Below the pieces are notes generated by a model. It was not told where the DNA came from. It made no database searches and saw only the letters and a program-made list of their open reading frames with translations. A stretch of DNA of 64,000 nt from Saprospiraceae bacterium. GTDB lineage: Bacteria; Bacteroidota; Bacteroidia; Chitinophagales; Saprospiraceae. The stretch covers positions 1-64,000 of the forward strand of contig JANQPA010000060.1 in assembly GCA_028285545.1 (NCBI GenBank), in the 5' to 3' direction. Made by a program: the position numbers and the translations under genes. Position 1 is the stretch's first letter. The number at the start of each line of letters is the position of its first letter. This document shows, piece by piece, positions 50,877 through 60,829 of this stretch.

Positions 50877-53447
50877 ATGATGAAGCACCTCCTGAGTACT
50901 TTAGGCATCTTGTTTCTAATCACAAGTTTCACAACAGCACAAAACAATTATTTTTTTCCATCAGATATTACTTTTAGTACAGATATTCCCTCGCCACAGC
51001 AATTTTTGGGCTATGGTGTAGGAGATATGCATACCCGACATGATCGTATGGTCGCCTACATGCAGGAACTCGCTCGTGTTTCTGATGCAGCCGAATTTCA
51101 AATTATAGGTTACACCAACGAGCGACGACCTCAAATCGTACTGACCATTACCAGTCCTGAAAATCAGCAAAATCTGGAATCGATCCGACAGAATCAGTTG
51201 ACTATTACGCAGCCAGATCAGGTCATGCCCAGTACAGATAATCAACCGGTAATTATCTTATTAGGTTATAATGTTCATGGGAATGAGCCTTCAGGCACAG
51301 AAGCTGCCATGCTTACTGCCTATTATTTATTGGCCGCTCAAAATGAAGAAACAAAAACCTTTTTGGACAATGCTGTGGTTTTTATCGACCCCTGTTTTAA
51401 TCCTGATGGCCGTGATCGACATACGCACTGGGCCAATATGCACCAGGCCAAAAATCTTTCTGCGGACCCACTTGATCGAGAGCATAATGAAGTTTGGCCA
51501 GGGGGGCGTACCAATCACTATTGGTTTGACCTCAATCGCGACTGGTTACCACTCGCTCAGGTAGAAAGTAGAAACAGACTTAAATTTTATCATCAATGGC
51601 TTCCTCAAGTAGTAACGGATTATCATGAAATGGGAAGCAACAGCACCTACTTTTTTGAACCTACGGAACCTTTTGGTTCTGAGAATCCACTGGTGCCCAG
51701 AAGTAATTACGATGGCTTAAATAATCTTTTTGCCAAATATTATAGTGAGGCACTTCATGAAATTGGCTCTCTCTATTTTACAAAGGAGGTGTATGACAAT
51801 TCCTATCCAGGCTATGGGTCTACCTATCCGGATATTCATGGTGGCTTGGGGATGGTATTTGAACAGGCAAGCTCCCGAGGTCATGTTCAAACCACCAGTA
51901 CCGAGCCGATTACTTTTCCCTTTACCATTCGCAATCATTTACGTACCAGTATTGCTACCGTAAGAGCTTCTGTAGAAAACAAACAAACCTTATTCGATCA
52001 TCAACGCAATTTTTTCCGAGATGCTTTAAGTGCAGGTAATAGTAGTTCGACAAAAGGTTATGTGTTTGGTGATCCGGCCGATAAGGGAAAAACAAAGGCT
52101 TTTGTTAAATTATTACTCCAACATCACATCAAAACTTATCCATTATCAGATGATGTCACCATTGGCGGCAAAACCTATCCTGAAGGAGGAGCATTCGTAG
52201 TCCCTTCCGGACAATCACAATATCGGATGGTACAGACTTTTTTTGAGCCGGTGACCAGTTTTTATGATAGCGTATTCTATGATGCCTCTGCCTGGACAGT
52301 AGCCCTGGCTTTTGATATGCCATATGAGCGAGTACGATCCCTACCTGCCATGGGTGATCCTCATGAAATGGAAGATCTCGAAGAAGTGGCTCCAAGAGTA
52401 TCATCAGCTAGTTATGCTTATTTGTTTGAATGGAGTGATTACCATGCCCCCAAAGCTTTAAATTATCTTCTGTCAAAAGGACTAAATGTTAAATCTGCCT
52501 TTAGACCATTTTCCATTACGGTTGATGGGCAGGAAATATCATTTGGTTATGGTTCAGTTATGGTTTCGGTGGTTGATCAACATGATAGTCCACAGCAAAT
52601 CCAACAATGGGTGAATGAAGCTGCTGAGATAAGTAATGTCAAAATTTACAGTCTGGACGGAGGAATGAGTGCAAGTGGCCCCGATTTAGGGAGTAGGAAC
52701 TTTCGTACTATTTCCAAGCCCAAAATTGCCATGCTAATTGGAGAGGGAGTTTCTGGATATGAAGCCGGAGAGGTTTGGCATCTTCTGGACACACGATATC
52801 AAATGCCCTTTAGTAAAATCGATTTAGTTGATTTTGGCCGAATGAACCTCAACAATTATAATACCCTAATTTTGGTATCGGGTAGTTATAGCAGTTTGGA
52901 TAAAGATGATATTGAAAAAATCAAAGACTGGGTTTCTGGAGGTGGCACCCTAATCTTACAACGATCGGCTGTTTCCTGGGCCATCCGCCATCAGCTAATC
53001 AAGGAAAAATTTGTGGAAACACCAAAGCCAAAAGAAGAAGCTCCCACCCCTCGCTTTGATTACGCTACTGCCTCTGAGCGATCAGGTGCCAGGAGGATTG
53101 GAGGTTCCGTTTATCAGGCAGATATTGACATCAGTCATCCACTAGGCTTTGGACATAAAGATCGTCAGATAAGCGTTTACAGGAATCATACTATTTTCCT
53201 TCAGCCAAGTACCAGCTCCTATAGTACAGTAGTTAAATACACTGATGATCCGCTGTTGGATGGTTATTTACATCCTGAAAACCTGGACAAGCTTAGGAAC
53301 TCTGTTTCTACATTGGTGAGTCCCATTGGTAGAGGCCGAGCTGTTTTGTTTGTTGACAATCCCAATTTCCGTGGGTTTTGGTATGGAACCAATCGTTTGT
53401 TTATGAATGCGCTCTTTTTTGGAGAGCATATTGGAGTTCCCAGATAA
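50877..53447 (+). CDS. Secreted M14-family zinc carboxypeptidase-like protein
   Basis: An 856-residue exported metallopeptidase. After a signal peptide (MMKHLLSTLGILFLITSFTT) the M14 catalytic domain shows the zinc motif HGNE (H134, E137) in GYNVHGNEPSGTEAAML, PCFNPDGRDRH, WFDLNRDWLPLAQ and the third zinc-ligand region VTDYHEMGSNSTYFFEP. A catalytic Glu is plausible in GLGMVFEQASSRG. The C-terminal 300 residues include a glutamine-amidotransferase-like fold (IAMLIGEGVSGYEAGEVWHL), common in this Bacteroidota subgroup. It probably degrades peptides outside the inner membrane. Confidence 0.9.
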   Translation: MMKHLLSTLGILFLITSFTTAQNNYFFPSDITFSTDIPSPQQFLGYGVGDMHTRHDRMVAYMQELARVSDAAEFQIIGYTNERRPQIVLTITSPENQQNLESIRQNQLTITQPDQVMPSTDNQPVIILLGYNVHGNEPSGTEAAMLTAYYLLAAQNEETKTFLDNAVVFIDPCFNPDGRDRHTHWANMHQAKNLSADPLDREHNEVWPGGRTNHYWFDLNRDWLPLAQVESRNRLKFYHQWLPQVVTDYHEMGSNSTYFFEPTEPFGSENPLVPRSNYDGLNNLFAKYYSEALHEIGSLYFTKEVYDNSYPGYGSTYPDIHGGLGMVFEQASSRGHVQTTSTEPITFPFTIRNHLRTSIATVRASVENKQTLFDHQRNFFRDALSAGNSSSTKGYVFGDPADKGKTKAFVKLLLQHHIKTYPLSDDVTIGGKTYPEGGAFVVPSGQSQYRMVQTFFEPVTSFYDSVFYDASAWTVALAFDMPYERVRSLPAMGDPHEMEDLEEVAPRVSSASYAYLFEWSDYHAPKALNYLLSKGLNVKSAFRPFSITVDGQEISFGYGSVMVSVVDQHDSPQQIQQWVNEAAEISNVKIYSLDGGMSASGPDLGSRNFRTISKPKIAMLIGEGVSGYEAGEVWHLLDTRYQMPFSKIDLVDFGRMNLNNYNTLILVSGSYSSLDKDDIEKIKDWVSGGGTLILQRSAVSWAIRHQLIKEKFVETPKPKEEAPTPRFDYATASERSGARRIGGSVYQADIDISHPLGFGHKDRQISVYRNHTIFLQPSTSSYSTVVKYTDDPLLDGYLHPENLDKLRNSVSTLVSPIGRGRAVLFVDNPNFRGFWYGTNRLFMNALFFGEHIGVPR

Positions 53448-53450
53448 GAG

Positions 53451-53490
53451 TAGATAGCGGCTGGTGGCACCAGCCGCTATCTATTTTTTT
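53451..53490 (+). terminator. Perfect 16-bp hairpin plus T-run after the M14 gene
   Basis: Arms 53451-53466 and 53468-53483 pair perfectly around one base, followed by seven T residues (53484-53490). It is a strong rho-independent terminator for the plus-strand gene, lying between two convergent stops; the T-run touches the stop of the TonB-like gene. Confidence 0.8.
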
Positions 53491-53941
53491 AATGTAATTT
53501 AAAATCAAACTCCAACATCCGCTTATCCTGTGCCGGCACTCCATAATTTGAAGCAGGTTTCCATTTGGGCATATTGTAGACTAAATCAAGTGCTGCTTTA
53601 TCACAATCATGGCCAAGAGAATTGATAATCTTTGCTTTGGTTACTTTTCCGTCAGAAGAAATGACCACTAATACTTTTACAGATCCTTCAATAGATTGAT
53701 TTTGGGCTAATTTGGGATATTTAAGATTAGCAGCTACATATTCATCCAGGTTTTCAAACGAAGCCCGGTGTTGCCCAAGGGCTAAATTTAATTTTGGAGT
53801 TTCAGTAGCTGATCTATTGTTCTCAGATAATTTTTGTGTCTTTGAAGACGCAAGCATTGAGCTACTTCTTTGAGCTTGTATGGCGCTAAATTGAATTAGG
53901 CAAAATAATGTGATGGATAAAAAAATGCGGAAGCTATTCAT
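53489..53941 (-). CDS. TonB C-terminal-domain protein with signal peptide
   Basis: A 150-residue protein. The N terminus is a cleavable-looking signal (MNSFRIFLSITLFCLIQF, then IQAQ) rather than the long anchor and Pro-rich linker of a true TonB. The C-terminal 85 residues match the TonB energy-transducer domain: YVAANLKYPKLAQNQSIEGS, KVLVVISSDGKVTKAKIINS, CDKAALDLVYNMPKWKPA and LEFDFKL. Such short forms are common in Bacteroidota and need not energise transport. A CACCTTTG box at 53988-53995 on the minus strand is a near-consensus -7. Confidence 0.85.
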   Translation of the reverse strand: MNSFRIFLSITLFCLIQFSAIQAQRSSSMLASSKTQKLSENNRSATETPKLNLALGQHRASFENLDEYVAANLKYPKLAQNQSIEGSVKVLVVISSDGKVTKAKIINSLGHDCDKAALDLVYNMPKWKPASNYGVPAQDKRMLEFDFKLH

Positions 53942-54126
53942 AGTAAACTGATTTTTATGACAAAATGGGTTCGATTATTTTACCTTACAAAGGTGCGGCA
54001 AAAGCCCAATCAAGACTATGTCAATTGAGGTCAGATATCATAAAATCAGTTGTGGAGAATACCAACAAGTATGTCAATTCGTTGCATGCGGAGACACACA
54101 AACAACAATAAGCCACTAACTATCAA

Positions 54127-57100
54127 TCACTTACCAGTTGCACTTGGAGAAAAACCAAATTCTTCTCGATAAGTCTTTGAAAAATGGGCCTGGTCTTTAA
54201 ATCCAACTTTCCAGGCTACTTCAGAAACATTAAGGTCTGTTGTTTCCAAAAGAGATTTGGCCTTATTCAAGCGATAGATTCTAATAAAAGCAGAGGGTGA
54301 GGTAGCGATTAAAGCTTGCATTTTGCGGAATAATTGGGAGCGACTCATCCCAATCTTTTGACAAAGGACGGAGAGATTAAAGTTTTCATCACTGTAATGA
54401 TCTTCTACTATCTGACGGACTTTTTGAATAAAGGCATTTTCAATCAGGATACCCTCATCCTTTATATCGGAATTAGTAGATTTTTGTCCTCGCAGTTGTT
54501 TGGTGAAGTGAGCAACCATTCTTTTTTGCCGTTCCACCAGCAATTCAAGACGTAATAATAATTCTTCTTTGTTGAATGGCTTAGTAAGATAGGCATCCGC
54601 CCCACGACGTAGGCCAATCATTTTAGAATCATCATCTGCCTTAGCCGTTAGTAAAATGACTGGGATGTGACTGGTTCGCTCATCGTTTTTTAAAATATCA
54701 CAAACTTCGTATCCATCTTTTTCAGGCATCATAACATCACTTATGATGATATCAGGTACTTGATTGATGGCTTTTTCAACGCCTATTTTCCCATTATAAG
54801 CCACATCAATTTGACACCTTCCATCTAAGCAGCTTTTCAGATAAATCACCACATCGTGATTGTCTTCGATGATGAGTAGCTGCGGTTTGTTTTCTTCTTT
54901 GATAGGAAAGTTAGTTACGGTGTCAATTGATGTTTTATGAATAGATTCGTCAGCGGTTAATGGTATGGCAGAGGCCCCTCTTTCCAAGTGGTGCTCATCA
55001 ATCTTTTTAGCGGCCTCTCTCTTGACTGGCAAATTGATAAAAAAAACAGAGCCTTGACCTAAGATACTTTCAACCTTAATGTTGCCCCCCATAATTTTAA
55101 TTAATTCTTTGCTGTGTGCCAATCCAATCCCAGTTCCTTCACCTTGTCGGGTAGAAGAAGCATCTACCTGATAGAATCTGTCAAAAACGTGAGGTAAGTC
55201 TTTTTCAGAAATTCCAATGCCTGTATCACGCACTTCAAGTTTTAATACTTTTTCATCACCTGTAAGCTTAACAAGAATGTCCCCACCTTCTGGAGTGAAT
55301 TTAAGAGCATTAGAAATTAAATTTGTTAATACTTGCTGGATTTGATCTTCATCATAATCCATAATCAAAGATTCCTGGTTGGTAAAAAAACGAAGGGAAA
55401 GGTTTTTACTATTGGCAAAGGTGTGAAAGGATTCCGTAACGTATCGAATAAAGGGTACAATATCACCCTGTTTTAGGTCTAGTTCAAAAGATTGGTCTTC
55501 TAGTTTTGATAAATCGAGTAACTGATTAATCAGTCTTAGCAGGTTTTTGCCATTATTTTCAATCAACCTTGTCCCTCTATCCAGGTATTTTTGTGGTTCG
55601 TTGCGCATTTGCTGAGCCATGCCTAGAATGACCGTAAGTGGCGTACGGAATTCATGAGTTAGATTAGTGTATAATCTACTTTTGAAAGTATCCAACTCTT
55701 TCAACTGCCGAGCTTCTTCAGCTTTCAATTGCAATTCATTACGAAGCAATAAGCGTCGTTTTAAAAAGGAATAAATAAAGTAAATAAGACCACAAAAAAG
55801 CAAAAAGTAGCCCAGATAAGCCCAGCTTGTATGCCACCAGGGAGGGTGTACCACTACTTTCATAGCTAACTCATTAGGGTGCCAAAGACCACGACTATCT
55901 CTGGCTTTTACTCTAAAAGTATAACTACCAGAAGGCAAACTGCTAAAACGGGTGAAATTGAAATTTGAAGGTGTCGACCAGCTATCTTCATATCCTTCCA
56001 TCTGGTAACTGTAAAAAACAGCTTCTGGATTCCGAAAATCAGTCAGGGTATATTCGAAGGTAAAGGAGCGATTACCATAATAGAGGTCTATTTGCTGATT
56101 TTTACCAAAATAATATTGTTTAAAACTGGTGTCCTGTTTTTCATCAACAAATTCAAAAGAAGATAAAACTACTTTTGCTGCATCATTTTGCCGTTGGAAC
56201 TCACTCATCACTTCCTCAGGATAAAAGGCAGTAATCCCGTGCAGTCCTCCAAAATACATCCGTCCGTCTCTAGCTTTATAATAAGAAAGACGGTTAAACT
56301 CATTATGGGTGAGACCATCCTCTTCGAAGAAATTAATAAAAGTGCTGCTGGGAATATGAAAACGAGATAATCCTCTGTTGGTGCTTAGCCAAAGGCATGA
56401 ATCAGCTTCCGATAACAGACCACAAACGAAATTATCTGATAGCCCTTCATTTACAGTGAAGTTTTTAATGATTCCAGTACTTGGATTAAAATGGACAAGT
56501 CCATTGTCCGTTGCCAGCCATAAATTACTGTCTGGAGTTTCTTCAATAGCCATAATTCGTGATACAGGTATATTCCAATCCGCAGGATCATACCATGTCT
56601 GGGTGCTCTCTGTAGGGGAATATTCCATGATCCGTCCTTTGTGACTAATCCAAACCTTGCCACTATTCCCTCCTGCCTGAATGGCTTCTGTATGGTATTT
56701 ACCTTTTTGGGGTAGTTCTAATTTTTTCTCCCATTTCTTTTGCTCATCAGAAGTATCCAAATAGAAAAGTTCATGATGAAGTGCCCACCAAAGTACACCA
56801 TCCTTTCCCTTACTCAACAAACCACCCTCCTCTTCTAATGGAGAAGAACCGGGGATATCTATAAGCTCATCGGTTTTTGTATTGTAAAGATTTCCACTAT
56901 TTAGCCAAATGCCATTCTCGTCTCCATAAATTCCCCATGGACCGATTATTTGTTTACCAGACGCTACTAAAAGGTTTTCTACTTGATTTTCCAGATCAAT
57001 TTTGCCTAAGCCACCATAATAAAAGGAATAGATATTTCCCATAGGATCCTCTGCAATTCCTCGCATACTGCAATAGCCATTACAGCTTGGTTCTATTGTC

Positions 57101-58143
57101 GAAAAATATTGATCAAAGGAATAAGAGGGCAGCGCTATTCTTATCAGTCCCAATTGAGTAATAACCCAATAGGTGCCAGACCTATCTTGAAGTACGTGTA
57201 AATAGGCATTCGATTCCTGTAATAGTGGAGATAAGTCCATTCGAAAATTATCAATGGTTCCCTTTTGTTGATTGTAATAGATTAATTGGCGATCCATTCC
57301 CATCAACCAGAGTTCATCTTCCTTGATATACCGGACAGTTCTTATGGAATTCAATTCTGTTTCCGTCAAAAGATCATTCACAGGATGAGTGAAAAAACTA
57401 GTGTCCTCTACATGGGCCATTAAAATTCTAACATCTTCCTGCGGACTTGCGGCTACTACCAACAAACTATCATTCAGAATTAATTCTACGTGCCAGATCA
57501 CGTAGTCTTTGCAATCCTCTGGCATCACAATGCTTCGTATGGTTTGACCTTTTGAGTTTACTTCTCGGATTTTATTATCAATGGGAGCATTAAAGAGGTA
57601 AAGTCTATTATTGGAATCATATAAAGATGGTAATTTTTGTATAGGAGTTTCATCAAAACCAGTAATTTTAAATTGACCATCCTGAAAGAGATACATGCTG
57701 ATCAATTCTTGATTTTCAGATCTTTTTTCAAATTGATAATCTCCATTCTTGTCCTGCCCTCTAAGATCAAAACTCTCTTTAGTTTCATCGAAGGGTTTCC
57801 GGTAGGTTTCACAGGATTCAGTTTGGGGGTTGAAAATAATCACCTGAGTTTCACCAGCAATCAGTAACAGCGAATCCTCATAAATGACCACGTTCACTAG
57901 CTTTTCCGTTTCCGATATTAAGCAAGCGGAGGCAAGAGATTGCTTTAAAAATTTACGCCCATCAAATCGATGAAGTTTATGGTCATTAGTTGCCCAAAGA
58001 TATCCTTCCCTATCTTGAACAAGATTATAAGTAATGTTCCCTGACAAACCATCCGCTGTATTATAGAATTGGAAGTTAGCCTTTTGGGCAGCTGCCCAAC
58101 AAGTAAAAAGGATAAATAACGTTGTCCAAAGTGTTATTTTCAT
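54127..58143 (-). CDS. Hybrid two-component system: propeller sensor kinase, receiver and AraC output
   Basis: A 1338-residue one-protein signalling system. Order: signal peptide (MKITLWTTLFILFTCWAAAQ); periplasmic propeller repeats (DREGYLWATNDH, DRSGTYWVITQLG, DSNLWLATDNGLVHF) to about 690; Y_Y_Y domain; a membrane helix near 770-790; HisKA with THEFRTPLTVILGM; HATPase with NLISNALKF, DTGIGIS and GTGIGLAHS; a receiver with IIEDNHDVV, SDVMMPEKDGYEV (phospho-Asp near 1130) and TKPFN; and an AraC helix-turn-helix (about 1230-1338) with MSRSQLFRKMQALI and AWKVGFKDQAHFSKTYREEF. Such systems usually control polysaccharide use, but no SusC/SusD genes are nearby. Confidence 0.95.
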   Translation of the reverse strand: MKITLWTTLFILFTCWAAAQKANFQFYNTADGLSGNITYNLVQDREGYLWATNDHKLHRFDGRKFLKQSLASACLISETEKLVNVVIYEDSLLLIAGETQVIIFNPQTESCETYRKPFDETKESFDLRGQDKNGDYQFEKRSENQELISMYLFQDGQFKITGFDETPIQKLPSLYDSNNRLYLFNAPIDNKIREVNSKGQTIRSIVMPEDCKDYVIWHVELILNDSLLVVAASPQEDVRILMAHVEDTSFFTHPVNDLLTETELNSIRTVRYIKEDELWLMGMDRQLIYYNQQKGTIDNFRMDLSPLLQESNAYLHVLQDRSGTYWVITQLGLIRIALPSYSFDQYFSTIEPSCNGYCSMRGIAEDPMGNIYSFYYGGLGKIDLENQVENLLVASGKQIIGPWGIYGDENGIWLNSGNLYNTKTDELIDIPGSSPLEEEGGLLSKGKDGVLWWALHHELFYLDTSDEQKKWEKKLELPQKGKYHTEAIQAGGNSGKVWISHKGRIMEYSPTESTQTWYDPADWNIPVSRIMAIEETPDSNLWLATDNGLVHFNPSTGIIKNFTVNEGLSDNFVCGLLSEADSCLWLSTNRGLSRFHIPSSTFINFFEEDGLTHNEFNRLSYYKARDGRMYFGGLHGITAFYPEEVMSEFQRQNDAAKVVLSSFEFVDEKQDTSFKQYYFGKNQQIDLYYGNRSFTFEYTLTDFRNPEAVFYSYQMEGYEDSWSTPSNFNFTRFSSLPSGSYTFRVKARDSRGLWHPNELAMKVVVHPPWWHTSWAYLGYFLLFCGLIYFIYSFLKRRLLLRNELQLKAEEARQLKELDTFKSRLYTNLTHEFRTPLTVILGMAQQMRNEPQKYLDRGTRLIENNGKNLLRLINQLLDLSKLEDQSFELDLKQGDIVPFIRYVTESFHTFANSKNLSLRFFTNQESLIMDYDEDQIQQVLTNLISNALKFTPEGGDILVKLTGDEKVLKLEVRDTGIGISEKDLPHVFDRFYQVDASSTRQGEGTGIGLAHSKELIKIMGGNIKVESILGQGSVFFINLPVKREAAKKIDEHHLERGASAIPLTADESIHKTSIDTVTNFPIKEENKPQLLIIEDNHDVVIYLKSCLDGRCQIDVAYNGKIGVEKAINQVPDIIISDVMMPEKDGYEVCDILKNDERTSHIPVILLTAKADDDSKMIGLRRGADAYLTKPFNKEELLLRLELLVERQKRMVAHFTKQLRGQKSTNSDIKDEGILIENAFIQKVRQIVEDHYSDENFNLSVLCQKIGMSRSQLFRKMQALIATSPSAFIRIYRLNKAKSLLETTDLNVSEVAWKVGFKDQAHFSKTYREEFGFSPSATGK

Positions 58144-58270
58144 CTTGACTTCTACATATCTAAATTAGGGCGGCTTAAGCTTAGGGAAGGAATTTACACA
58201 TTTTCAGCAGTTTTTCTTGTAAAAAAATATTTTCCCTAAAAATATATTTCCTCTATTTTGCAATAAAAAC

Positions 58271-59491
58271 ATGAAGTTCTTCCTTTCTTTATTTTTGTTA
58301 TCTGCCTTTATTGTTTTACCCTTTCAATCTGCATACACCCAGGCTGAATCCGTTGGCATCTCCACTGAACGCCTTCAACGATTATCCAAGTTTGTAGAAA
58401 AAAGCATTGAAAACAGTCAACTTCCAGGTGCCGTCATCCTCGTTTCACGAAAAAATCAAATTGTTCTAAATCAAGCACAAGGCTATAGCAGCATCTCTGA
58501 CAAAAAAACAATGAAAAAAGATGATATTTTCTTCATCCAATCCATGACTAAGCCAATCATTACAGTAGCTTTTATGATGTTATATGAAGAAGGGCATTTT
58601 TTACTAACAGATCCCGTATCTAAATATCTACCCCAATTCAAAGAACGAATGGTGGCCAAAGACCTCGAGGCAGGAGTCAAAAGTGAAACCGAAAAAGCCA
58701 CAAGTGAGATGACCATTGCCCAATTACTCAGTCATACTGCTGGCCTATCCCATGGTTTAGGTAGCAATACTTTAGATCAAGAATATGCGAATGCACTATA
58801 CTGGCAACCTCACAAAACCATTCAGGATAGAGTCAACGCATTAGTAGATCTTCCTTTGATAGGCCAACCAGGTGAGCAATGGTATTACAGCGCTGGCCCA
58901 GACCTGATTGCAGTAATGATTGAGCAATTTTCGGGGCTAACAGTTCCTGAGTTTTTGCAAAGTCGATTATTCGATCCCTTAGGAATGGAGGATACCGGAT
59001 TTAATTTATCAAAAGATCAGCAATCCCGAATGGTACAATACCATGTGGTTAATAGCGAAGGAAAGTTGATGAATAGCCCAAAGCAAACGCCAGCTGAGGG
59101 GAACACTGTTCATGGAGGATCCTATGGTTTGTTTTCCACTGCTTCCGATTATTTAAAATTTTGTCAGATGCTCCTCAATAAGGGAAATATGGATGGACAT
59201 CAATTTCTCAGTCCTAAAACTCTTGAGCTGATGACTCAAAATCAGGTAGGTGAATTATACAAGCGTCCGGGAGAGGGATTTGGCTTTGGTTTTGCAGTAA
59301 TAACCAATCTGGCTGATTATAAGGCACTGGGATCTGAAGGACTTTATTATTGGACAGGAATTTATAATACTCACTTTTTTATAGATCCCAAAGAAGAACT
59401 CATTGCTATATTAATGACACAAACGGCTCCTTATTCCAGATACTGGACCAATAAACTGAGGCATTTTGTGTATCAGGCAATTGTCGAATAA
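58271..59491 (+). CDS. Exported serine hydrolase, beta-lactamase/class C family
   Basis: A 406-residue penicillin-binding-protein-fold hydrolase with a signal peptide (MKFFLSLFLLSAFIVLPFQS). The SxxK motif is S91-M-T-K94 in FFIQSMTKPIITVAF, the Tyr motif is YYSAGPDLIAVMIEQFSG, and the third element is HGGSYGLFSTASDYLKFC. It matches the broad beta-lactamase-related esterase/DD-peptidase group. True antibiotic resistance is unlikely to be its purpose; esterase or peptidase activity is more probable. The gene is divergent from the hybrid sensor with 127 bases between. Confidence 0.9.
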   Translation: MKFFLSLFLLSAFIVLPFQSAYTQAESVGISTERLQRLSKFVEKSIENSQLPGAVILVSRKNQIVLNQAQGYSSISDKKTMKKDDIFFIQSMTKPIITVAFMMLYEEGHFLLTDPVSKYLPQFKERMVAKDLEAGVKSETEKATSEMTIAQLLSHTAGLSHGLGSNTLDQEYANALYWQPHKTIQDRVNALVDLPLIGQPGEQWYYSAGPDLIAVMIEQFSGLTVPEFLQSRLFDPLGMEDTGFNLSKDQQSRMVQYHVVNSEGKLMNSPKQTPAEGNTVHGGSYGLFSTASDYLKFCQMLLNKGNMDGHQFLSPKTLELMTQNQVGELYKRPGEGFGFGFAVITNLADYKALGSEGLYYWTGIYNTHFFIDPKEELIAILMTQTAPYSRYWTNKLRHFVYQAIVE

Positions 59492-59584
59492 AAAACTTCA
59501 AAAATTCACCTTATGTCGGATTCGCGAGTTCATTATTAATTGCTTATTTTTATTTTATCATAAAATCCCTAGAATAAAATTATC

Positions 59585-60775
59585 ATGACCATCAGAAATC
59601 CCATTTTAAATCTTAAAGATGAAATATCTGCTTATAGAAGAGAATTGCACCAAAACCCACAAACCGCTTATGAGGAAGAATTTGCCAATAATCTTGTTGC
59701 TAAAAAACTAAAAGAATGGGGAATAAAATTTGAAGATGGAATTGCCACAACAGGAATTGTCGCAACTATTGAAGGCAAGCAAAATACCAGAGGGAAAAGC
59801 ATTGGCTTACGTGCAGATATGGATGCTCTTAATATTCTAGAGGAAAACAATAAACCCTGGGTCTCTAAAACTCCTGGAAAAATGCATGCTTGTGGTCATG
59901 ATGGTCATACAGCTATGCTTTTAGGAGCGGCAAAATATTTAAAGGAAAATCCAAATTTTAATGGTAAAGTCCACTTGATTTTTCAACCAGCTGAAGAGGG
60001 TCGCCGAGGAGCCAATACTATGATAGAAGAGGGTTTATTTGAAAGATTCCATTGCGATGAGGTTTTTGGAATGCATAATTGGCCCACTATCCCCAAAGGT
60101 CAAATTGCCATGCGTCCCGGTCCAATTATGGCCAGTTCTGATAAATTCTGGTTGGAAATTCATGGCAAAGGAGGTCATGCCGCTCTCCCGCATAATACAA
60201 TCGATCCTATTGTTATTGGCAGTCAAATTGTAACAGCATTGCAAGCTCTTATTAGTAGAGTCCGCAACCCTATTGATCCTGCCGTTTTATCGATTACCAA
60301 TTTTAATGCTGGAACTGGAATGCACAACATTATTCCTGATATGGCCAAAATATCAGGAACTCTTAGAACTTACGATCAAAACCTACGCTTCCTCCTTAAA
60401 GAAAAAATTGGCAGTACAGCCGAGCAAATTGCAGCTGCATTCGGGGCATCCATCAAATATGAATTTGAATTTGTAATCGATCCAACCATTAATGACCCCA
60501 AACTAGCGGAATTTTGTGCTGATGTAGCTCGTGAAATAGTTGGTTCCGAAAATGTAGAAGCCAATGTTGAGCCCGTTATGGGTGGAGAAGATTTTGGTGC
60601 CATGATGCTTGAACGACCAGGCTGCTATGTCTTTATGGGACAAGGAGAACCCGAAAAACCTGAAAGTAATCATAATAATGGCTTACATACCCCACGCTAT
60701 GATTTTAATGACGATATTATTCCGCTAGGTATTGAATATTGGGCCAAAATAGTAGAAGAAGCCTTACCACTCTAA
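59585..60775 (+). CDS. M20-family amidohydrolase (hippurate hydrolase-like)
   Basis: A 396-residue zinc-dependent amidohydrolase that removes acyl groups from amino acids or similar amides. Landmarks: RRELHQNPQTAYEE, LRADMDALNILEENN, the metal segment MHACGHDGHTAMLLGAAKYL, QPAEEGRRGANTMIEEG, GMHNWPTIPKGQIAMR and the C-terminal VMGGEDFGAMMLERPG. A dimerisation domain sits between about 185 and 295 (HGKGGHAALPHNTIDPIVIG). No signal peptide. The length is normal for HipO/IAA-amino-acid hydrolase relatives. The natural substrate is unknown. Confidence 0.94.
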   Translation: MTIRNPILNLKDEISAYRRELHQNPQTAYEEEFANNLVAKKLKEWGIKFEDGIATTGIVATIEGKQNTRGKSIGLRADMDALNILEENNKPWVSKTPGKMHACGHDGHTAMLLGAAKYLKENPNFNGKVHLIFQPAEEGRRGANTMIEEGLFERFHCDEVFGMHNWPTIPKGQIAMRPGPIMASSDKFWLEIHGKGGHAALPHNTIDPIVIGSQIVTALQALISRVRNPIDPAVLSITNFNAGTGMHNIIPDMAKISGTLRTYDQNLRFLLKEKIGSTAEQIAAAFGASIKYEFEFVIDPTINDPKLAEFCADVAREIVGSENVEANVEPVMGGEDFGAMMLERPGCYVFMGQGEPEKPESNHNNGLHTPRYDFNDDIIPLGIEYWAKIVEEALPL

Positions 60776-60829
60776 GAAGTAAATAAATCCGACTTGTAAT
60801 TATTACACTTTATATCCTAAACACTCAAA

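Noticed and set aside
58271-59491. Calling the serine hydrolase an antibiotic-resistance beta-lactamase.
   Set aside because: It has the fold and SxxK motif of the broad family, but most such Bacteroidota proteins are esterases or peptidases and nothing points to resistance.
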